Source: an uncultured Phycisphaerae bacterium (GTDB lineage Bacteria > Planctomycetota > Phycisphaerae > UBA1845 > Fen-1342). Taken from it: 58,378 nt of DNA. Positions 16,776 through 25,679 of the stretch are shown here, piece after piece. Both the position numbers and the translations under genes were made by a program. The stretch lies in NCBI GenBank assembly GCA_937928595.1, contig CALGJV010000029.1, positions 1 through 58,378 on the forward strand, written 5' to 3'. The first letter of the stretch is position 1. Each line of letters begins with the position of its first letter. The notes under the pieces were generated by a model that was not told where the DNA came from, ran no database searches, and saw only the letters and a list, made by a program, of their open reading frames with translations.

Positions 16776-17528
16776 ATGCGGCTTGTTTCCTGGAACGTCA
16801 ACGGCCTGCGGGCCGTGCTCAAGAAGGGCTTTGCCGAGTTCATCGCCGACGCGCGGCCCGACGTCCTCTGCCTTCAGGAGGTCCGCGCCCGTCCCGAGCA
16901 GATCGACCTCGCGCTGCCCGGTTACGCGCTGCTCTGGCACCCGGCCGAGCGCCCCGGCTACGCCGGAACGGCCGTCTTCACGCGCACCGCTCCGCGGTCC
17001 GTCGCGCGCGGCCTGGGGCTCCGCACGCCCGACCCCGAGGGCCGCGTGCTCACGGTCGAGTTCGACGCGTTCCAGCTCGTCAACGTCTACACGCCCAACG
17101 CCCAGCGCGGCCTCACGCGGCTGGCGTATCGCCTGCGATGGGACGCGGCGTTCCGGCGCTACCTCCGGCGGCTGGAACGCATCAAGCCGGTCGTCTTCTG
17201 CGGCGACCTGAACGTCGCCCACCGCGAGATCGACCTGGCGCGGCCGGCGGCCAACGCGGGCAATCCGGGCTTCACCCCGCAAGAGCGGGCCGCGTTCGAT
17301 CGCCTCCTGCGCGACGGCTACCTCGACACGTTCCGCGTCTTCACGCCCGACGGCGGCCATTACACCTGGTGGGCCCAGTTCGCCAACGCCCGGGCCCGCA
17401 ACATCGGGTGGCGCATCGACTACTTCTGCCTCTCCGCGGCGCTGCGCCCGCGGCTCGCCGCGGCGCGCATCCGCGCGGACGTGTACGGCTCGGACCACTG
17501 CCCCGTGACCCTGGAACTGGACGCGTAG
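16776..17528 (+). CDS. xthA: Exodeoxyribonuclease III / AP endonuclease
   Basis: The 250-residue endonuclease/exonuclease/phosphatase-fold protein has the ExoIII motifs: SWNVNGLRAV at the start, DVLCLQEVRA (catalytic Glu), VYTPNAQRGL, FCGDLNVAHREIDL, and the C-terminal WRIDYF and YGSDHCPVTLEL. It cleaves at abasic sites and trims 3' ends in base excision repair. Length fits the family. The ATG at 16,776 gives the canonical N terminus, although no strong ribosome site precedes it. Confidence 0.95.
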   Translation: MRLVSWNVNGLRAVLKKGFAEFIADARPDVLCLQEVRARPEQIDLALPGYALLWHPAERPGYAGTAVFTRTAPRSVARGLGLRTPDPEGRVLTVEFDAFQLVNVYTPNAQRGLTRLAYRLRWDAAFRRYLRRLERIKPVVFCGDLNVAHREIDLARPAANAGNPGFTPQERAAFDRLLRDGYLDTFRVFTPDGGHYTWWAQFANARARNIGWRIDYFCLSAALRPRLAAARIRADVYGSDHCPVTLELDA

Positions 17529-17715
17529 CCGGCGGGCCGCGAAGGGTCGCGGCCTCAACCACCCCGTCGCAACTGTCCGATAACAACTGAAGGCGCGGCC
17601 GCGGTCGTTGACGGCCCGCGCAGCCGCACGTTACAAGACCCCGAACGCGGCGCGCGGCCGGCGGCCGGCGCCGGACAGACAGATGACCGACGCGGCCCGG
17701 AGGGCAGGGACGACG

Positions 17716-18714
17716 ATGACGCGTACACGACATAGGGCGAGGAGCGTGATCCTGGGCATCGGGCTGGCCGTGGCGGGTGGCTGTACGCTCGGCCGGGACA
17801 TGGCCCGCGCGCGCCTGGCCGACGGGGATGCGGCGCTGCGCCAGCGGAACATCGACGCGGCGCTGGTCGAGTTCCGCGAGGCGGTGAAGCTCGACCCGCA
17901 ACTGGCGGAAGCGCACTACAAGCTCGGCCTGGCCTACAAGGAAAAAGGGGCGCTCGACGACGCGGCCAGCTGCCTTCAAGAGGCGGTGAAGCTGGACCCG
18001 AAGAACGCCGCGCCGATCATCGAGCTGGGCGACGTGTACCGCCTGCTCAACCGGATCACGCAGGCCATCCGGGCGTACACGCTGGCGCGCGACCTCGAGC
18101 CGCGGAACTTCGACATCCGCTTTCGTCTCGCGACGCTCTACCACCAAAGCGGCGATCTGGAGAAAGCGGTCGAGGCGTACGAGGACGCGATCCGCGTCGA
18201 GCCGCGCAACGCCTACGTGCGCAGCAACCTCGGCGCGGTGCTGATGGCGCTGGGCCGCGACTACGACGCGATCAAGGCCTACAAGGAATCGCTGGAGTGC
18301 AACCAGGCGCAGCCGGTGGTGCTGGTGAATCTCGCCACGGTGTACATCAACCAGGAACGGTGGGACGCGGCCCAGCGGGCGCTCAACGTCGCACTCAGCA
18401 TGGACCCGCAGCTCTCCTTCGCGCACGAGCGCCTCGGGTACTGCCTGTGGCGACGGCAGGCCTACGCGGCCGCGGCCGAGCACTACGAGAAGGCGATCGA
18501 GTTCGACCCGAAGAACGCCGCCGCGTACGCCGGCTACGGCGTCGTCCTGATGACGCAGCATCTCGAGCAGCCGGACAACCTTGACTTGCGCAATCGGGCC
18601 GTCGAGGCCTGGCATTCCAGCCTCGAACTGAACTCCGACCAGCCCAAGCTGCGCGAGCTGGTCGACAAGTACCGCCCCCGGTTCGACCCGCCCGTGCTCA
18701 CACTGGAAAAGTAG
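17716..18714 (+). CDS. TPR-repeat lipoprotein
   Basis: The 332-residue protein has a lipoprotein-type N terminus ending LAVAGGC. About seven to eight tetratricopeptide repeats follow, recurring as A..YKLGLAYKEKG...A..C...AVKLDP. TPR arrays bind partner proteins; nothing here says which. The start at ATG 17,716 was chosen because it gives the lipobox; earlier in-frame ATGs add an Arg-rich stretch with no signal. It ends 15 bases from the convergent hydrolase gene. Confidence 0.85.
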   Translation: MTRTRHRARSVILGIGLAVAGGCTLGRDMARARLADGDAALRQRNIDAALVEFREAVKLDPQLAEAHYKLGLAYKEKGALDDAASCLQEAVKLDPKNAAPIIELGDVYRLLNRITQAIRAYTLARDLEPRNFDIRFRLATLYHQSGDLEKAVEAYEDAIRVEPRNAYVRSNLGAVLMALGRDYDAIKAYKESLECNQAQPVVLVNLATVYINQERWDAAQRALNVALSMDPQLSFAHERLGYCLWRRQAYAAAAEHYEKAIEFDPKNAAAYAGYGVVLMTQHLEQPDNLDLRNRAVEAWHSSLELNSDQPKLRELVDKYRPRFDPPVLTLEK

Positions 18715-18729
18715 CGGCTGGGCGCCGGC

Positions 18730-20187
18730 TCAGTTCACCCGCCGCTTTCCCGCCAACCAGCGTATCGCCTCGTCCAGCCGGGCCCCCACGCCCAGCGTGT
18801 GCCCGTAACCCGGCAGCGTGATCAGCTCCACCGGCTCGCCGGCCGCCCGGGCCTGCTCGACAGCCGCCCGCACAATCCGCGGCGCACTGATCGGGTCCTG
18901 CGCGCCCGCGTACACCCGGATCGGCGGCAGTCCGCGCACCGTTCCAACGTTCGCCCCCCCCGCAAAGCACACCCCCGCCGCGAACTGCCCGGGCCAGCGC
19001 TTCGCCAGCTCCACGACGGTCACGGACCCGAGCGAGTGCCCCAGCAACATCAGACGCTCTTCATCCAGGGGGTAGGTGTACCGCACGGCCTCGAGCAGCG
19101 GCCCGAGCCGCTCCGGATTGCCCACCAGCAGTTCGGTCCGCGGCGCGATCACCAGCCACCCGAGCTCCTCGCCCAGCGCCCGCACGCGCCCCGCCCCGTA
19201 GCCTTGGAAGAACATGTTCTCGTCGCCGCCCGCCCCATGCAGCACGATGAGCAGCGGCAAAGGCGTACCCTCCGCCGCGGCGGCCGGTGCGTAGACCTGC
19301 AGCGGGACGTCCATCTCACCAACCCGCGCCACACGCCAGTACTCGCCGGTGCGGCCGTGGTACGGGTCGCGCCCCGCGGCCAGCGCGTCGATCTCCGCCG
19401 CGACGTCCGCCGCCACGCGGTTCGGATCATCGAACGCCAGCGCGGTCTGCGCGTCGGCCGGCCGATCGGTCAACAGGGCGTTGCGGGCGCGAACAGCGGC
19501 GAGCGCCTGCGCCAGCGCCGGCGTCTCGGCCGACAGCCCCGCGAGCCGAGCCTCGTTGGCGGCGCGCCGCGCGTCGAGTCCGGCCGTCACCACCCACAAC
19601 CGGGCCACGCTGAAGCGGCCGGCGCCCGCGCCGAGCTGGACGTCGTATGCGCCCGGGGCCAACTCGGCTCCACCGGTGATCGTGATGCACGTGTCCACGC
19701 GCCCGAGCAACCCCAGGGGCAGCGTCGCCGCCTGCTCCACCGCCGGACCGCCCGTCAGTGGCACGAGCCGCAGCGGCACCGAGGGGGGCGGAGCCGGCGC
19801 GAACGGCAGCCCGAAGGTTCGCAACTCGATCTCCAGCCCCTGACCCGCCACCACGGTCCGCGGGACGGCCCGCCCGCGCAACGCCGCGATTCCGCGCGTC
19901 GCGGCATCGGCCGCGCCGCCCGACCGCACGCGCGCGGTGAGCTCGCGAATGGACGATACGGCGAACGAGTAGTTGCGGAGGAAGAACGCGATGCTGGCCT
20001 GATCGAAGGCGGTGTTGACCGGCTGCACGTCCGCGTCCAGCAGCGGATGGTCGGCCAGGGCCTGCTCAAGCTCGGCGTATGCCAGCGCGAGGTCGGCGCG
20101 CGTGGCCTCGGCGTCCGCTCCGAAGAGGCAGCCCGTGGTCAGTAGCGTGACACAACCCAGCGTCCCGATAAGAATGCTCTCGCGCAT
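18730..20187 (-). CDS. Alpha/beta-hydrolase (esterase-like) lipoprotein
   Basis: The 485-residue protein has a lipobox (LLTTGC at about residue 15-20), a helical/beta N-terminal half of unknown family and a C-terminal alpha/beta-hydrolase domain. The oxyanion region is VLHGAGGDENMFF, the nucleophile elbow GHSLGS, the acid Asp in AGAQDP and the His in GYGHTLG, giving a full catalytic triad. It resembles the extracellular esterase/poly-hydroxyalkanoate depolymerase-like class. Substrate is unknown. GGGAG precedes the ATG. Confidence 0.82.
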   Translation of the reverse strand: MRESILIGTLGCVTLLTTGCLFGADAEATRADLALAYAELEQALADHPLLDADVQPVNTAFDQASIAFFLRNYSFAVSSIRELTARVRSGGAADAATRGIAALRGRAVPRTVVAGQGLEIELRTFGLPFAPAPPPSVPLRLVPLTGGPAVEQAATLPLGLLGRVDTCITITGGAELAPGAYDVQLGAGAGRFSVARLWVVTAGLDARRAANEARLAGLSAETPALAQALAAVRARNALLTDRPADAQTALAFDDPNRVAADVAAEIDALAAGRDPYHGRTGEYWRVARVGEMDVPLQVYAPAAAAEGTPLPLLIVLHGAGGDENMFFQGYGAGRVRALGEELGWLVIAPRTELLVGNPERLGPLLEAVRYTYPLDEERLMLLGHSLGSVTVVELAKRWPGQFAAGVCFAGGANVGTVRGLPPIRVYAGAQDPISAPRIVRAAVEQARAAGEPVELITLPGYGHTLGVGARLDEAIRWLAGKRRVN

Positions 20188-20266
20188 GACGTGCTCCCGC
20201 TTTTTGCGACGCGCTGCGTCCAACGGCTTCGCTGCGCCGCTTGACGGCCTTTACCGCTCCCGCCCC

Positions 20267-21169
20267 TCAGTTCGCTTCGAACCCGGGGCCCGCCGCTCGG
20301 ACCCGCCGCACCTCGGCCACCAGGTCGCTCATCGATCGCCCGAGCGTGAGGTTCGCGTGCCGACTCTGTAGATCAAGCAGCGCGTCCACCTGTTGCCCGC
20401 CGACCATCAGCCGGACGCGCCGGGCCGCCAGCAGCCCCGCGACCTGCCCAACCTGGTCCACCAGCCAGGACATGCCGGCCGGCGCCGTGATGCTCAACCA
20501 GGCGAGCACCGCCCCCTGTTGCTCCACCGCACGCAGCAACGCGTCGTTGGGCGTGTTGGGCCCCAGATTCACCGCCTGCACACCCTCTGCTTCGAGCACC
20601 AGGGCTCCCACCAGCGGCGGCAGCACGTACGGATCGTTCGCGATGCCGCCGCCGACGGCCAACGGCGCCCCGGCGGGCACCTCAATCAGCGTGCGCAGGT
20701 GCTGCACCGCCTGAATCGCGATGTCCGTCGCCCGGTGCTCGATGAACACGCCCCGCTCGTCGTGACGGAACAGATCGCCCAGCCGCGTCATCGCGGTTCG
20801 CAGCGGGCCGTCACAGATCGCCGCCATCGACTCGCCGTCGAGATAAGCCGCCGTCAGCAGCCCCCGAGCCTCACGCGCACGCCCTTCGCTCAGATAGCGA
20901 TATAGCTGATCCGCCAGCGAACCGGCCATGGCCGCATCCCCTTCCCGCACGGCGAGCGCCACGTCCGCCAGCCCCAGTATATCCGGCCGGACGACCGGCG
21001 CCCGAGACTCCCGGACGAAACGAATCGCCTCGGCCAAGGTAATGCGTCGATGGCCGCCGGCCGTGCGCGAGACCCGCACGCGGCCGCCGTCGGCCCATCT
21101 TTTCAGCGACGACTCGCTGACGCCGATTGCCTGCGCCAACTCCTTCGGGGATAGCAGCGCCTTGGCCAC
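20267..21169 (-). CDS. CarH/LitR-like MerR regulator with altered B12 site
   Basis: The 300-residue protein has an N-terminal MerR helix-turn-helix (SPKELAQAIGVSESSLKRWA with TAGGHRRIT), a four-helix middle domain and a C-terminal Rossmann-like B12-binding-type domain. Aligned by eye to Thermus CarH, the Glu-His pair that helps bind adenosylcobalamin is kept (VFIEHRAT). The upper Trp is Phe (LGDLFRHD), and the axial-ligand His of the E/D-x-H-x-x-G motif is Tyr (DPYVLP), followed by a conserved LGPNTP. CarH-type proteins repress light-induced genes and release DNA in light; here direct B12 sensing may be lost. GTG at 21,169 has a GAGGG ribosome site; ATG at 21,184 is the alternative. Divergent from folE and the photolyase operon. 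Confidence 0.85.
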   Translation of the reverse strand: MAKALLSPKELAQAIGVSESSLKRWADGGRVRVSRTAGGHRRITLAEAIRFVRESRAPVVRPDILGLADVALAVREGDAAMAGSLADQLYRYLSEGRAREARGLLTAAYLDGESMAAICDGPLRTAMTRLGDLFRHDERGVFIEHRATDIAIQAVQHLRTLIEVPAGAPLAVGGGIANDPYVLPPLVGALVLEAEGVQAVNLGPNTPNDALLRAVEQQGAVLAWLSITAPAGMSWLVDQVGQVAGLLAARRVRLMVGGQQVDALLDLQSRHANLTLGRSMSDLVAEVRRVRAAGPGFEAN

Positions 21170-21328
21170 GCATGACCCTCGCATCTCAAACCCGGTTCCG
21201 CAACCTCGCCGTCACCGCACCCGCTTCACCAACCAACGCCGTTTCGGTACGCGAGGCCGGGGGCCCGCGCCCACGACACGTCCCTCTCGTCCTCACGCGC
21301 ACACCGCACGCCATCCCGGGCACGATTC

Positions 21329-21342
21329 GAACGTTATGAACG
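21329..21342 (+). promoter_or_regulatory. Operator-like word, copy 1 (regulator promoter)
   Basis: GAACGTTATGAACG consists of two GAACG half-sites 9 bp apart. It lies two bases beyond the -10 box of the regulator's minus-strand promoter, over the expected start site. It is identical to the word at 21,476-21,489, 147 bp away in the same orientation. Confidence 0.7.
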
Positions 21343-21343
21343 A

Positions 21344-21371
21344 ATGATAATCAGAAGCTGCGATTGGTCAA
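21344..21371 (-). promoter_or_regulatory. Promoter of the LitR-like regulator
   Basis: On the minus strand TTGACC (21,371-21,366) and TATCAT (21,349-21,344) are 16 bp apart in an AT-rich island. Transcription would start near 21,337, inside operator copy 1, leaving a ~165-base leader. Confidence 0.65.
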
Positions 21372-21444
21372 GATGAAAGTACCCCAGTATTATTTACAAG
21401 TTATTTCAATATATGCTATTACATCAAATCGGCGAAAGAATGAT

Positions 21445-21473
21445 TTGACTGATTTATTTTTGTGTGCTATCCT
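21445..21473 (+). promoter_or_regulatory. Promoter of the folE-photolyase operon
   Basis: TTGACT (21,445-21,450) and TATCCT (21,468-21,473) are 17 bp apart, with a TGC extended -10. The expected start is around 21,480, inside operator copy 2 and at or next to the folE ATG. This AT-rich promoter stands out in the GC-rich surroundings. Confidence 0.75.
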
Positions 21474-21475
21474 TT

Positions 21476-21489
21476 GAACGTTATGAACG
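21476..21489 (+). promoter_or_regulatory. Operator-like word, copy 2 (folE promoter)
   Basis: A second exact copy of GAACGTTATGAACG begins two bases after the folE -10 box and contains the folE ATG (21,483-21,485). A protein bound here would block RNA polymerase. The divergent MerR/LitR-type gene is the natural candidate. Confidence 0.7.
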
Positions 21490-22262
21490 CTTTGGAGCCG
21501 AGCTCGCGACGAATCATCCGCCTCCGCGATCTTCCCGGTCGCAGCCCAAAGGGCACCGCCTCTCGGCTCGGGGATCCGCTTCCCCTGGCAGACGCTTTTG
21601 ACGCTCGGCCACCGGTCCCCCCGAGCGTCGCCTCCGTGGTCGGCGAACTCCGCCGCGATGGAGACGGACGGCCCGGCGGTGAGATCGATGTTCGCCGAAT
21701 CGAGCGGGCGGTACGCGAAATCCTTCTCGCCATCGGCGAGAACCCTGAGCGCGACGGCCTCCGCGACACGCCCCGGCGGGTCGCCCACGCCTACCGCGAA
21801 CTTTTCGCCGGCTTGCGGGAAGATCCCGCGGTTCACCTCGGCCGCGTGAGCGAGCAGGCAGCCGAAGACCTCGTCGCGGTGCGCGACGTCGAGTTCTTCT
21901 CCGTGTGCGAGCATCACTTGCTGCCGTTTTTCGGCCGGGCGCACATCGCGTACCGCCCGTCGGGCAACCGTGTGGTCGGCCTCTCAAAGCTGGCCCGCAC
22001 CGTCGAGGTTTTCGCTCGTCGGCCGCAGGTGCAGGCGCGCCTCACCGGCCAGATCGCGGACGCCGTGGCCGAACACCTCGGAGCAGCCGGCGTGGCTGTG
22101 GTGTGCGAGGCGAAGCATCTGTGCCTGGCGATGCGCGGCGTTGGCAAGACGCACGCGACCACGATGACCGCGGCCTTCCGCGGCGTCTTCGCAGATGACC
22201 CCGTCGAGCGCGAGCACGCCTTGCGGCTGCTGGGCGTGAGCTCGCGCGGCAGAAGCGGGTGA
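21483..22262 (+). CDS. folE: GTP cyclohydrolase I
   Basis: The 259-residue protein has an ~65-residue unstructured N-terminal extension, then the complete GTP cyclohydrolase I fold. It shows the zinc Cys/His pair ([13 protein letters not shown]), [19 protein letters not shown], and the second zinc Cys with [12 protein letters not shown]. It converts GTP to dihydroneopterin triphosphate, first step of folate synthesis. In this operon it could supply the methenyl-folate antenna of the photolyase. The ATG at 21,483 lies at the predicted transcription start, so the mRNA may be leaderless; GTG at 21,636 is the only later in-frame start before the core. Confidence 0.93.
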   Translation: MNALEPSSRRIIRLRDLPGRSPKGTASRLGDPLPLADAFDARPPVPPSVASVVGELRRDGDGRPGGEIDVRRIERAVREILLAIGENPERDGLRDTPRRVAHAYRELFAGLREDPAVHLGRVSEQAAEDLVAVRDVEFFSVCEHHLLPFFGRAHIAYRPSGNRVVGLSKLARTVEVFARRPQVQARLTGQIADAVAEHLGAAGVAVVCEAKHLCLAMRGVGKTHATTMTAAFRGVFADDPVEREHALRLLGVSSRGRSG

Positions 22263-22327
22263 TCACATAAGCAAACGTGACTTGGACGGCTTGATCGGGA
22301 CGTGGTTCGTTTTCCTGGAGGTGTTCA

Positions 22328-22552
22328 ATGAAGACCCTTGATGTGCTCGCGGCGGTTCTCCTCGTGGTCGGTGGCCTGAACTGGGGCCTGTGGGGCGCTT
22401 TCCAGTTCGATCTGGTGGCGGCGATCTTCGGCGGCAACACGACCTTGCTGAGCAAGATCGTGTACATCGTGGTCGGCCTGGCGGCCGTGTATCAGGCGGT
22501 CGGCCTTCGCGCGATCCAGCGGCGTTGGAACGTGGCAACCGCTTCGGCCTGA
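22328..22552 (+). CDS. DUF378 family small membrane protein
   Basis: The 74-residue protein has two membrane helices with the DUF378 pattern: LDVLAAVLLVVGGLNWGLWG and a second helix IVYIVVGLAAVYQAVGL. Function of the family is unknown. CTGGAGG lies 6 bases before the ATG. It is 65 bases after folE and reads with the photolyase operon. Confidence 0.88.
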   Translation: MKTLDVLAAVLLVVGGLNWGLWGAFQFDLVAAIFGGNTTLLSKIVYIVVGLAAVYQAVGLRAIQRRWNVATASA

Positions 22553-22797
22553 GCTGTCATGGCGGGCAGGCCCTCCACTCCGCAGAGCGCGGCCCCCCGC
22601 CCAGGTTTCTGTCCCCGGTGTTCATGCACGGCGCCCGCGGCTCGTCCGTGGGCGCCGTCGTTTCCGGCCGCGGACGCCCCCCCGGCGGCGGTCGCCGCGG
22701 TCCCCGCCGCCGGGCGGACGCCCCGCGCCGGCGCTGGTACCCGCCGCGGCCGCGACGTATGCTCCCAACGTGCCTCGTGCGCCCGCAGGGTCCGCCG

Positions 22798-24195
22798 ATG
22801 ACCGACCGTTTCGTCCGGCAGATCGAGCTGCCCGTCCCGGCTGACGCCGCTTTCGACTGGCACGAGCGGCCCGGCGCGCTCGAGCGTCTCACCCCCCCCT
22901 GGGAGTCGGTCGCCGTCCTCGAACGCTCCGGCGGCATCCGCGACGGCGCGCGCGTCGTCCTCCGCACGGGCCGCGGCCCGCTGGCCGCCCGCTGGGACAT
23001 CGAGCACCGCGACTACGTCCCCGGCCGCCAGTTCCGCGACGTGCTCCGCGCCGGTCCCTTCCCGCGCTGGGAACACACCCACCGCTTCACGCCCGCGTCG
23101 GACGACCGCTCCATCCTTGAAGACCTAATCGACTATGAACTGCCCCTCGGGCCGCTCGGCCGTCTCGCCGCCGGCTACGTGCGCGCCCGTCTGAAGCGCT
23201 TGTTCCGCTACCGTCATGACACGACCGCGGCCGATCTGGCGTTCCACCGCACGTGGGCCGATCACCCCCGACTGACCGTCGCCGTCACCGGCGCATCCGG
23301 CCTCATCGGGCGTACCCTCTGCGCGATGCTCAGCACGGGCGGCCACCGCGTGATCCGACTGGTGCGCTCCGCGCCGCGCGGTCCGGACGAAGCCGCGTGG
23401 GACCCCGCCCGCGGGCTGACCGATCCGGCTGCGCTCGTCGGCATCGATGCGGTCGTCCACCTCGCCGGCGAGAACATCGCGTCCGGCCGCTGGACGGCGG
23501 ACCGCCTGGACCGGATCCGCCGCAGCCGCGTGGACGGCACCCGCGCGCTGTTGACCGCGCTGCGCGCCCTGCCTCAGCCGCCCCGCGCCGTCCTGTGCGC
23601 TTCGGCGATCGGCTTCTACGGAGCCCGTGGCGACGAAGAACTGGCCGAGCACAGCCCGCGCGGCACGGGCGTGCTGGCCGACATCTGCGAGGCCTGGGAG
23701 TCGGCCGCCGTGGCCGCCGTCCCGCCCGCCGCGCGCCTCGTCCTTCTGCGCTTCGGCGTGGTCCTCTCGCCCGCGGGCGGCATGCTGACCAGCCTGCTCC
23801 CCGTGTTCCGGCTCGGCCTCGGCGGTCGGGTCGGCACCGGCCGCCAATACCTTAGTTGGGTTTCCATCGACGACGCGGCCGGCGCGGCGATCCATGCCCT
23901 GCACACCGAGCGCTTGCGCGGCCCGGTGAACGTCGTCGCGCCGGCGCCGGTCACGAACGCGGAGCTGGCCGGCACGCTCGGCCGCGTGCTGAGGCGTCCC
24001 GCGGTGCTGCCGGCGCCGGCCGCGGCCCTGCGGCTGGCCGTCGGCCGCATGGCGGACGAACTGATCCTCGCGAGCGTCCGCGCCCGTCCCGCGGCGCTGG
24101 AGCAAACGGGCTACCGGTTCCGCCACCCGCGTCTGGAGGACGCGCTGCGGCACGTGCTGGGGCGGTGGCCCGCACAGCCGGAGGCCGCGGGATGA
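22798..24195 (+). CDS. SRPBCC + TIGR01777-type epimerase fusion protein
   Basis: The 465-residue protein joins an N-terminal SRPBCC/polyketide-cyclase-like lipid-binding domain (about 1-150, with PGALERLTPPWESV) to a C-terminal SDR/epimerase domain. The SDR part has the nucleotide-binding TGASGLIGR (about 164-172), HLAGENIASGRW and SAIGFYG..GDEELAE patterns of TIGR01777. The reaction is unknown; relatives are repeatedly found beside photolyases. ATG at 22,798 is preferred because upstream codons are low-complexity. Its stop overlaps the next gene's ATG. Confidence 0.88.
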   Translation: MTDRFVRQIELPVPADAAFDWHERPGALERLTPPWESVAVLERSGGIRDGARVVLRTGRGPLAARWDIEHRDYVPGRQFRDVLRAGPFPRWEHTHRFTPASDDRSILEDLIDYELPLGPLGRLAAGYVRARLKRLFRYRHDTTAADLAFHRTWADHPRLTVAVTGASGLIGRTLCAMLSTGGHRVIRLVRSAPRGPDEAAWDPARGLTDPAALVGIDAVVHLAGENIASGRWTADRLDRIRRSRVDGTRALLTALRALPQPPRAVLCASAIGFYGARGDEELAEHSPRGTGVLADICEAWESAAVAAVPPAARLVLLRFGVVLSPAGGMLTSLLPVFRLGLGGRVGTGRQYLSWVSIDDAAGAAIHALHTERLRGPVNVVAPAPVTNAELAGTLGRVLRRPAVLPAPAAALRLAVGRMADELILASVRARPAALEQTGYRFRHPRLEDALRHVLGRWPAQPEAAG

Positions 24196-25679
24196 GCGCA
24201 GCGCCGCGCGACGCCCGGCCCGTGTTCGTGACCGGCGGCACGGGTTACATCGGGGGCCGGCTGGTGCCGCGCCTGCTCGAGGCCGGCCACCGGGTGCGAT
24301 GCCTGACGCGCGATCCGCGCAAGCTCGCCGCCCGGCCGTGGGCGAGCGACTCGCGCGTGACGATGGTGGTCGCCGACGCCGACGACGAAGCCGCACTAAC
24401 GGCGGGGATGCGCGACTGCGGCGCGGCGTACTACCTGATTCACTCGATGATGGCCGTCGGTCCGGCGTATCGGGCCCGCGACGAGCGCCTCGCGCGCGTC
24501 TTCGCCCGCGCGGCCGCCGCGGCCGCCGTCGAGCGGATCATCTACCTCGGCGGGCTGGGCGAAACGGGCGCGAACCTCAGCGAGCACCTCGCCTCGCGGC
24601 GCGAGGTCGAGGCCGCCCTCGCCTCCGGCCCCGTTCCGGTCACCGTGCTGCGGGCCGCGATGATCATCGGCTCGGGCTCGGCGTCCTTCGAGATACTCCG
24701 CTACCTGGTCGAGCGTCTGCCGGTGATGATCACGCCGCGCTGGGTCCGCACCGAGTGCCAGCCGATCGCCGTCCGCAACGTGTTGCACTACCTCGTCGAA
24801 TGCCTCGCCGTGCCGGCAACGATCGGGCGAACGCTCGACATCGGCGGGCCCGAGGTGCTGAGCTACGCGGACCTGATGCACGCGATGGCCGCCGCCCGCG
24901 GGCTGCGGCGGCGGTGGATCATCCCCGTGCCCGTGCTGACGCCGCGGCTCAGCGCGCTGTGGATCCACCTCGTTACGCCCGTCAGCCACCGCATCGCCCG
25001 GCCGCTGGCCGAGGGGCTGCGCAATCGCGTCGTCTGTCGCAACGACGACGCCGTGCGGCTCATGCCGCAACGGCTGCTGACGGTGCGCGAGGCACTCGAC
25101 GCCGCCCTCGGTTCGGTCGCGGCGGGCACGGTGGAGACGGCCTGGAGCGATGCCGGGGCCGTGCCGGGTGATCCGGACTGGTCCGGCGGCACGGTGTTCA
25201 CCGACCGGCGGAGCACCGTGATTGCCGCGTCGCCGGCCGAGGTCTTTCGCGCGGTGTGCCGCATCGGCGGCGGGCAGGGCTACTACGCCGCGGACTGGCT
25301 GTGGCGCCTGCGCGGCGTGCTCGACCGTCTGGTCGGCGGACCGGGACTGCGGCGCGGCCGCCGCGACCCGGAGCACGTGCGCTACGGCGAGGCGCTCGAT
25401 TTCTGGCGCGTCCGGGCGCTCGAGCCCGACCGCCGCCTCGAGCTGCGGGCGGAGATGAAGCTCCCAGGTGAGGCGCTGCTCGAGTTCGACGTGCGGCCGG
25501 CCCCGGGCGATCCGGCCCGCGCGCAGCTCACGCAGACCGCCCGGTTCAAACCCAAGGGCCTCGCCGGGCTCGCCTACTGGTACGCCGTCCTGCCGCTGCA
25601 CGGGTTCGTCTTCCGCGGCATGCTCGCCGGCATCCGACGCACGGCCGAGGCGCTGGCGGCCGGGAGGACGCGCGCATGA
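24192..25679 (+). CDS. NAD(P)-binding protein with C-terminal DUF2867-like domain
   Basis: The 495-residue protein starts with an atypical/extended SDR domain (VTGGTGYIGGRLVPRLLEAG; later IYLGGLGETG and VTVLRAAMIIGSGS). A C-terminal DUF2867-like SRPBCC domain begins near residue 335 and contains GQGYYAADWLWRLRGVLDRL and RFKPKGLAGLAYWY. The function is unknown; family members are often coupled to photolyase/cryptochrome genes. ATGA overlaps at both ends (24,192 and 25,676) point to translational coupling with both neighbours. Confidence 0.87.
   Translation: MSAAPRDARPVFVTGGTGYIGGRLVPRLLEAGHRVRCLTRDPRKLAARPWASDSRVTMVVADADDEAALTAGMRDCGAAYYLIHSMMAVGPAYRARDERLARVFARAAAAAAVERIIYLGGLGETGANLSEHLASRREVEAALASGPVPVTVLRAAMIIGSGSASFEILRYLVERLPVMITPRWVRTECQPIAVRNVLHYLVECLAVPATIGRTLDIGGPEVLSYADLMHAMAAARGLRRRWIIPVPVLTPRLSALWIHLVTPVSHRIARPLAEGLRNRVVCRNDDAVRLMPQRLLTVREALDAALGSVAAGTVETAWSDAGAVPGDPDWSGGTVFTDRRSTVIAASPAEVFRAVCRIGGGQGYYAADWLWRLRGVLDRLVGGPGLRRGRRDPEHVRYGEALDFWRVRALEPDRRLELRAEMKLPGEALLEFDVRPAPGDPARAQLTQTARFKPKGLAGLAYWYAVLPLHGFVFRGMLAGIRRTAEALAAGRTRA

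Noticed and set aside
22628-22658. Hairpin after the DUF378 gene (ACGGCGCCC ... GGGCGCCGT) as a terminator
   Set aside because: The stem is 9 bp but the loop is 13 bases, no U-tract follows, and the downstream genes appear to belong to the same operon. Too weak to call.
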